The position numbers and the translations under genes were made by a program. The notes below the pieces were generated by a model that was not told the origin of the DNA, made no database searches, and saw only the letters and a program-made list of their open reading frames with translations. A DNA stretch of 64,000 nt from Paractinoplanes abujensis (GTDB taxonomy: Bacteria; Actinomycetota; Actinomycetes; Mycobacteriales; Micromonosporaceae), in NCBI RefSeq assembly GCF_014204895.1, contig NZ_JACHMF010000001.1, forward strand, positions 6,882,001-6,946,000. Reading direction: 5' to 3'. How positions within the stretch are numbered: the stretch's first letter is position 1; each line of letters begins with the position of its first letter. Positions 61,131 through 64,000 of the stretch are shown here, in pieces.

Positions 61131-62179
61131 CCCGGAGCGTCCAAGCGCCGCTGCACATCCACGTGCGCCGCGGCGCCGTCGCCGACCTGGGCCGCCTGCT
61201 CGCCGACGGACGCATCTCGGCCGGCGGCGACGTGGCCGTGGTCGTCGGGCCCGGCCTGGGTGAGCGGGTGGTCGAGTTGATCCGGCCCTCGCTGCAGTCA
61301 GCCGACGTCTTCACCACCACCGGCGGCACCCTCGACGCCGCCCTCGAACTGGCGGCCAAGCTGCGCGCCCGGCCCTACGACGCGGTGGTCGGCATCGGCG
61401 GCGGCACCACCGTCGACACGGCGAAGTACGCGGCCAACCGCTGGGGCCTGCCGATGATCTCGGTCGCCACCAGCCTGGCCAACGACGGCATCGGCTCCCC
61501 CGTGGCGAGCCTGATCAACGACGGCGTCAAAGGTTCGTACGGGGTGCACATCCCCTTCGGCGTGATCGTCGACCTGGACTTCGTGGAAACCGGCCCCGAC
61601 CGCGTCAACCGGGGCGGCATCGGCGACGCGATCAGCAACATCAGCGCCCTGGCGGACTGGGAACTGGCCCGCGAGATGCGCGGCGAACCGGTCGACGGCC
61701 TGGCCGCCTCGCTGGCCCGGATGGGCGCCGAAGCAGTGCTGACCATGCCCGGCGACCTCGACGACGACGCATTCGTGACGGTGCTGGCCGAAGCGCTGAT
61801 CGCCAGCGGCCTGGCCATGGCGGTCTCCGGCAGCAGCCGGCCCGCCAGCGGCGGCTGTCACGAGATCATGCACGCCGTCGACGCGCTCTTCCCCGGCACC
61901 GCCTCCCACGGCGAACTGGCCGGCCTGGGCGCGCTGTTCTGCACGTTCCTGCGCGGAGACGAGCGGCGTTTCGCCCAGATGTCCGACTGCCTGGCCCGGC
62001 ACCGCCTGCCCCGGCTCCCGTCCGACGTCGGGCTGACCGACGCCCAGTTCGCCGAGGCCGTCGCGTTCGCCCCGCGCACCCGGCCCGACCGCTACACGAT
62101 CCTGGAACACCTGGCCATGACCCCCGACGAGATCAGCAGAAAGCTGGCTTCCTATGTCGCAGCCGTCGCCGCCCGCTGA
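61118..62179 (+). CDS. Glycerol-1-phosphate dehydrogenase-like iron-containing dehydrogenase
   Basis: A 353-residue protein of the Fe-ADH superfamily, closest in motif to archaeal G1P dehydrogenase (EgsA/AraM type). It has the NAD(P)-binding GIGGGTTVDTAKYAANRWGLP, SVATSLANDGIGSPVASLI matching the 'S.. D GI.SP.AS' block, GVIVDLDFVETGPDRVNRGGIGDAISNISALADWELA with the metal-binding Asp, and the metal histidine regions GCHEIMHAVD and TASHGELAGLG. It would reduce dihydroxyacetone phosphate to sn-glycerol-1-phosphate, an archaeal-type stereochemistry. It overlaps both neighbours (13 and 26 bases). Other polyol-phosphate substrates are possible. Confidence 0.85.
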   Translation: MPLLARSVQAPLHIHVRRGAVADLGRLLADGRISAGGDVAVVVGPGLGERVVELIRPSLQSADVFTTTGGTLDAALELAAKLRARPYDAVVGIGGGTTVDTAKYAANRWGLPMISVATSLANDGIGSPVASLINDGVKGSYGVHIPFGVIVDLDFVETGPDRVNRGGIGDAISNISALADWELAREMRGEPVDGLAASLARMGAEAVLTMPGDLDDDAFVTVLAEALIASGLAMAVSGSSRPASGGCHEIMHAVDALFPGTASHGELAGLGALFCTFLRGDERRFAQMSDCLARHRLPRLPSDVGLTDAQFAEAVAFAPRTRPDRYTILEHLAMTPDEISRKLASYVAAVAAR

Positions 62180-62888
62180 CCCCGCACCCCCCGCCCCCAC
62201 CGCGGCCGACTACTACGCCGTCAACCGCGGCGGCGGCCTCTTCAGCGAGGCCGTCAGCCAGCACGTGGGCGCCCGGATCGCCGTCCACGCCCACAAACAC
62301 CGGCTGGCCCCGACCGTGCTGACCGTCTTCAACCTGGGCATCGGCGGCCTCGTCTCGATCCTGGTGATCGCCACCGCCATCCCCGTCGCCGACGGCCGCA
62401 TCTGGGCCTGGCCCATCGGCCTGCTGGCCCTGCTCGGCTGGCAGCTCGCCTACGCCTTCGACTGCGCCGACGGCCAACTGGCCCGCGTAACCGGCCAGAC
62501 CAGCCCCGCCGGCGCCCGCCTCGACGTGCTGTGCGACGTGGCCGTGCAAATCTCCTTGGTGGCCGCCCTGGGCGCCGTCGCCGAGGCCCAGGTGCCCGAC
62601 ACCCCGGCCTGGCTGCTGGCCGCCTTCGCCGGCACGTGGATGGTCAACCTCGTCACATCGGTCATGCAGACCGGCGACAAGGCCGCCAGCATGGTGACGA
62701 GCCGCTCCCTGCCCGTACGCCTGGTCAAGCTCGTCCGCGACTACGGCGCGGTGGTTGCCCTGGCCGGGCTGGTGCTGACCGTCGCCCCACAGTGGACTAT
62801 CTGGTTCGTCGGGTTGTTCACGCTGGTGAATGCCGCTTTCCTGGCCGCCAGCGTGATGTTCTCAGCCCGCGAGGCCCTGCACTCCTGA
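62154..62888 (+). CDS. CDP-alcohol phosphatidyltransferase family protein
   Basis: A 244-residue membrane enzyme with a Pro/Ala-rich N-terminus and about six helices. The full CDP-AP signature is present: D103-x2-DG-x2-AR-x8-G-x3-D124-x3-D128 (DCADGQLAR ... GARLDVLCD). It transfers a phosphoalcohol from a CDP-activated donor to an alcohol acceptor with release of CMP. Its start lies 26 bases inside the dehydrogenase gene, so translation is coupled. Given the upstream cytidylyltransferase, its donor is probably the CDP-alcohol made by that enzyme and not CDP-diacylglycerol. That is inference. Confidence 0.92.
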   Translation: MSQPSPPADPAPPAPTAADYYAVNRGGGLFSEAVSQHVGARIAVHAHKHRLAPTVLTVFNLGIGGLVSILVIATAIPVADGRIWAWPIGLLALLGWQLAYAFDCADGQLARVTGQTSPAGARLDVLCDVAVQISLVAALGAVAEAQVPDTPAWLLAAFAGTWMVNLVTSVMQTGDKAASMVTSRSLPVRLVKLVRDYGAVVALAGLVLTVAPQWTIWFVGLFTLVNAAFLAASVMFSAREALHS

Positions 62889-63203
62889 TCAGCGAGCGAC
62901 GGAAACTGGCCGCCGATTACGTCCAGTTCCTCGCTGTCGAAGTCGAAGAGAACGTCATCCTGGGCTCAGCCGCTGCCTGCATCTTCTTGAGAAGCGATCC
63001 ACTGCCGTCCGCGTCGGCCTCCGATGTGCGGTCTCGAAACTGCGAAGAGCAGCTCTACTGCCGCAAGTCGGTGGTCGCGCCGCGGTCGCAGCGAGGCGAA
63101 ATCGAGTTCGAGTGGTCCGTAATGAGACCCAACGGCCGGGCGGCGAACCCTCGCCCGCTGCATTCGCACTGGTCAGCGAAGGTTTCGCTGACAAGGGACT
63201 TGC
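62889..63203. other. Gene-free stretch between the CDP-alcohol operon and tRNA-Ser
   Basis: No supported coding frame. The only structure found is the hairpin at 63172-63192 described separately. Codon bias is lost compared with the neighbouring genes. Confidence 0.5.
63172..63192 (-). terminator. Hairpin downstream of tRNA-Ser
   Basis: GTCAGCGAA (63172-63180) pairs perfectly with TTCGCTGAC (63184-63192) around a GGT loop, 11 bases past the 3' end of the minus-strand tRNA gene. It is a plausible tRNA terminator. Confidence 0.6.
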
Positions 63204-63287
63204 GGAGGGCGTGGGATTCGAACCCACGAAGAGTTTCCCCTTACCGGTTTTCAAGACCGGCGCCATCGGCCACTAGGCGAGCCCTCC
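63204..63287 (-). tRNA. tRNA-Ser (anticodon TGA)
   Basis: On the minus strand the acceptor arms GGAGGGC and GCCCTCC are complementary. The anticodon stem CCGGT/ACCGG encloses the loop CTTGAAA, giving anticodon TGA (reads UCN/UCA serine codons). A long variable arm (about TAAGGGGAAACTCTT) and the T arm GTGGG-TTCGAAT-CCCAC complete a class II tRNA. No CCA is encoded. Confidence 0.95.
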
Positions 63288-63416
63288 CGATGTTGCTGTC
63301 CCAGTGTGCCAGATGGTGGCCCGCGGGCCTGACACAGGCCGTACGGAAACTTAAATCATGGCTCTGAAAAGGCTCCTGAGCTGCTGGAACACGCTCTCCG
63401 TAAATGTTACAGGCGG

Positions 63417-63447
63417 TTGACACAACATCGACGAGCGTGGTTACAGT
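63417..63447 (+). promoter_or_regulatory. Possible promoter of the GH30 gene
   Basis: TTGACA at 63417-63422 and TACAGT at 63442-63447, with a 19-base spacer, lie about 60 bases upstream of the GTG start. The spacer is long, so the call is tentative. Confidence 0.35.
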
Positions 63448-63505
63448 TCAGAGCCTTTACCTTTCCCGCCCCAAGGCCCCCACCTATGGCAAGGGAGTTC
63501 CAACC

Positions 63506-64000
63506 GTGTCCATCCCCAAGAAAGTCGCCTGGGTAGCTACCGCGGTCCTGAGTTCGACCGTCCTGGCTGCCCCGGCCGCGTTCGCCGCCAACGAGACGGT
63601 GAACGTCTACCTGACCACCACGAGTGACGCCGGCGGCCGGACCGTGACGCGAGGGCTGCAGCAGCAGTCCCCGGTTGCGTTCGGGAGCAGCAGCGGGTCG
63701 GCCAACCAGACCATCACGGTCAACGAGAACACCAGTTACCAGCAGTTCGAGGGAGCCGGGGCGTCGATCACGGACACCGCGGCGTTCAACATCCGGGGCA
63801 GCGGCGCGCTGTCGGCCGCCACCCAGAACGACGTCATGACGAAGTTGTTCAGCCCGACCGCCGGCATCGGGGTGAGCGCGATCCGCAATGTCATCGGCTC
63901 GTCCGACCTGGCGCAGAACAACTTCTCGTACGACAACACGTGCTGCGACGTGAACGATTTCTCGCTCGCGCGGGATGCCGACGTGATGGCCTTGACCAAG
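63506..64000 (+). CDS. Secreted GH30-like glycosidase, N-terminal part (runs off the window)
   Basis: Translation from the GTG at 63506, with AAGGGAG about nine bases upstream, stays open for 165 codons to the window end. It begins with a Sec-type signal peptide (SIPKKVAWVATAVLSSTVLAAPAAFA). The mature region is beta-rich: NVYLTTTSDAGGRTVTR, then ITVNENTSYQQFEGAGASITDTAAFNI and NDVMTKLFSPTAGIGVSAIRNVIGSSD. The 'QxFEGxGAsiTDs' and 'GIGvs.iRn.IGssD' blocks are characteristic of glycoside hydrolase family 30 (glucosylceramidase/xylanase-like). The catalytic glutamates would lie beyond the window. Confidence 0.85.
   Translation, partial: MSIPKKVAWVATAVLSSTVLAAPAAFAANETVNVYLTTTSDAGGRTVTRGLQQQSPVAFGSSSGSANQTITVNENTSYQQFEGAGASITDTAAFNIRGSGALSAATQNDVMTKLFSPTAGIGVSAIRNVIGSSDLAQNNFSYDNTCCDVNDFSLARDADVMALTK

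Noticed and set aside
59190..62888. Phosphonate (2-aminoethylphosphonate) lipid cluster
   Set aside because: An aminotransferase, a cytidylyltransferase, an Fe-ADH and a CDP-alcohol transferase are together, but there is no PEP mutase or phosphonopyruvate decarboxylase, and the Fe-ADH matches glycerol-1-phosphate dehydrogenase motifs.

Overview
The window is GC-rich DNA with GTG/TTG starts, tightly packed genes and many 1-4 nt stop/start overlaps. The gene set is that of a filamentous actinomycete, most likely Micromonosporaceae (Actinoplanes-like). It includes a proteasome activator (Bpa) ending in GQYL, DUF4192, DUF5926 and DUF6457 proteins, TY-Chap/YbjN proteins, a cutinase of the Thermobifida type and an LCP protein. 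It reads as chromosomal backbone: no insertion sequence, prophage, CRISPR array or rRNA operon was seen. One tRNA (Ser, TGA) is present.

0-9 kb: the N-terminus of a membrane-anchored metallophosphoesterase and an APH-type kinase lead into a dispersed molybdenum-cofactor group (moaD, moaA, fdhD, mobA and a DUF6457 protein). Fructosamine-kinase, GNAT and DUF4192 genes sit inside it. 9-17 kb: a YbjN-type protein, a secreted beta-propeller lipoprotein, a divergent Lrp regulator and ddaH, bpa, two coupled HAD phosphatases, serS and a membrane protein. 17-25 kb: OsmC, a small zincin, AIM24, a structured repeat region, pheA, small ACT/PAS/NERD-like proteins, arginine deiminase, a GH16 protein and a DUF5926 protein. 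25-29 kb: an orphan sensor kinase, a glycerophosphodiesterase overlapping a rhodanese, and an LCP cell-wall ligase.

29-42 kb is transport and signalling. Two separate sodium/solute symporter plus small membrane partner pairs flank a flavin reductase, a small protein and an ABC exporter. A DUF4173 membrane protein follows, then two two-component systems (OmpR type and LytTR type). The 313-base gap between the two systems carries a cluster of DnaA-box-like motifs with repeated ~32-base spacing. 42-50 kb: a secreted cutinase/PETase-like polyester hydrolase, an exopolysaccharide initiating transferase, an Fpg/Nei glycosylase, a GT4 glycosyltransferase, an arylsulfotransferase-family protein, and a hydrolase/TetR operon with two identical-arm operator candidates.

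50-64 kb: a MazF-like toxin/antitoxin pair, a two-domain VOC protein, SoxR divergent from a split transketolase, a thiolase, a rhomboid protease, a cyclophilin, CorA and an aminotransferase. Next is a three-gene overlapping operon: a LicC-like nucleotidyltransferase, a glycerol-1-phosphate-dehydrogenase-like enzyme and a CDP-alcohol phosphatidyltransferase. This looks like a dedicated pathway for a CDP-activated polyol phosphate or an unusual phospholipid. The window ends with tRNA-Ser and the start of a secreted GH30 glycosidase.

The items judged most worth a second look are the DnaA-box array, the G1PDH/CDP-alcohol operon, the hybrid active site of the polyester hydrolase, and repeat units that look like copies of the pheA 3' end.
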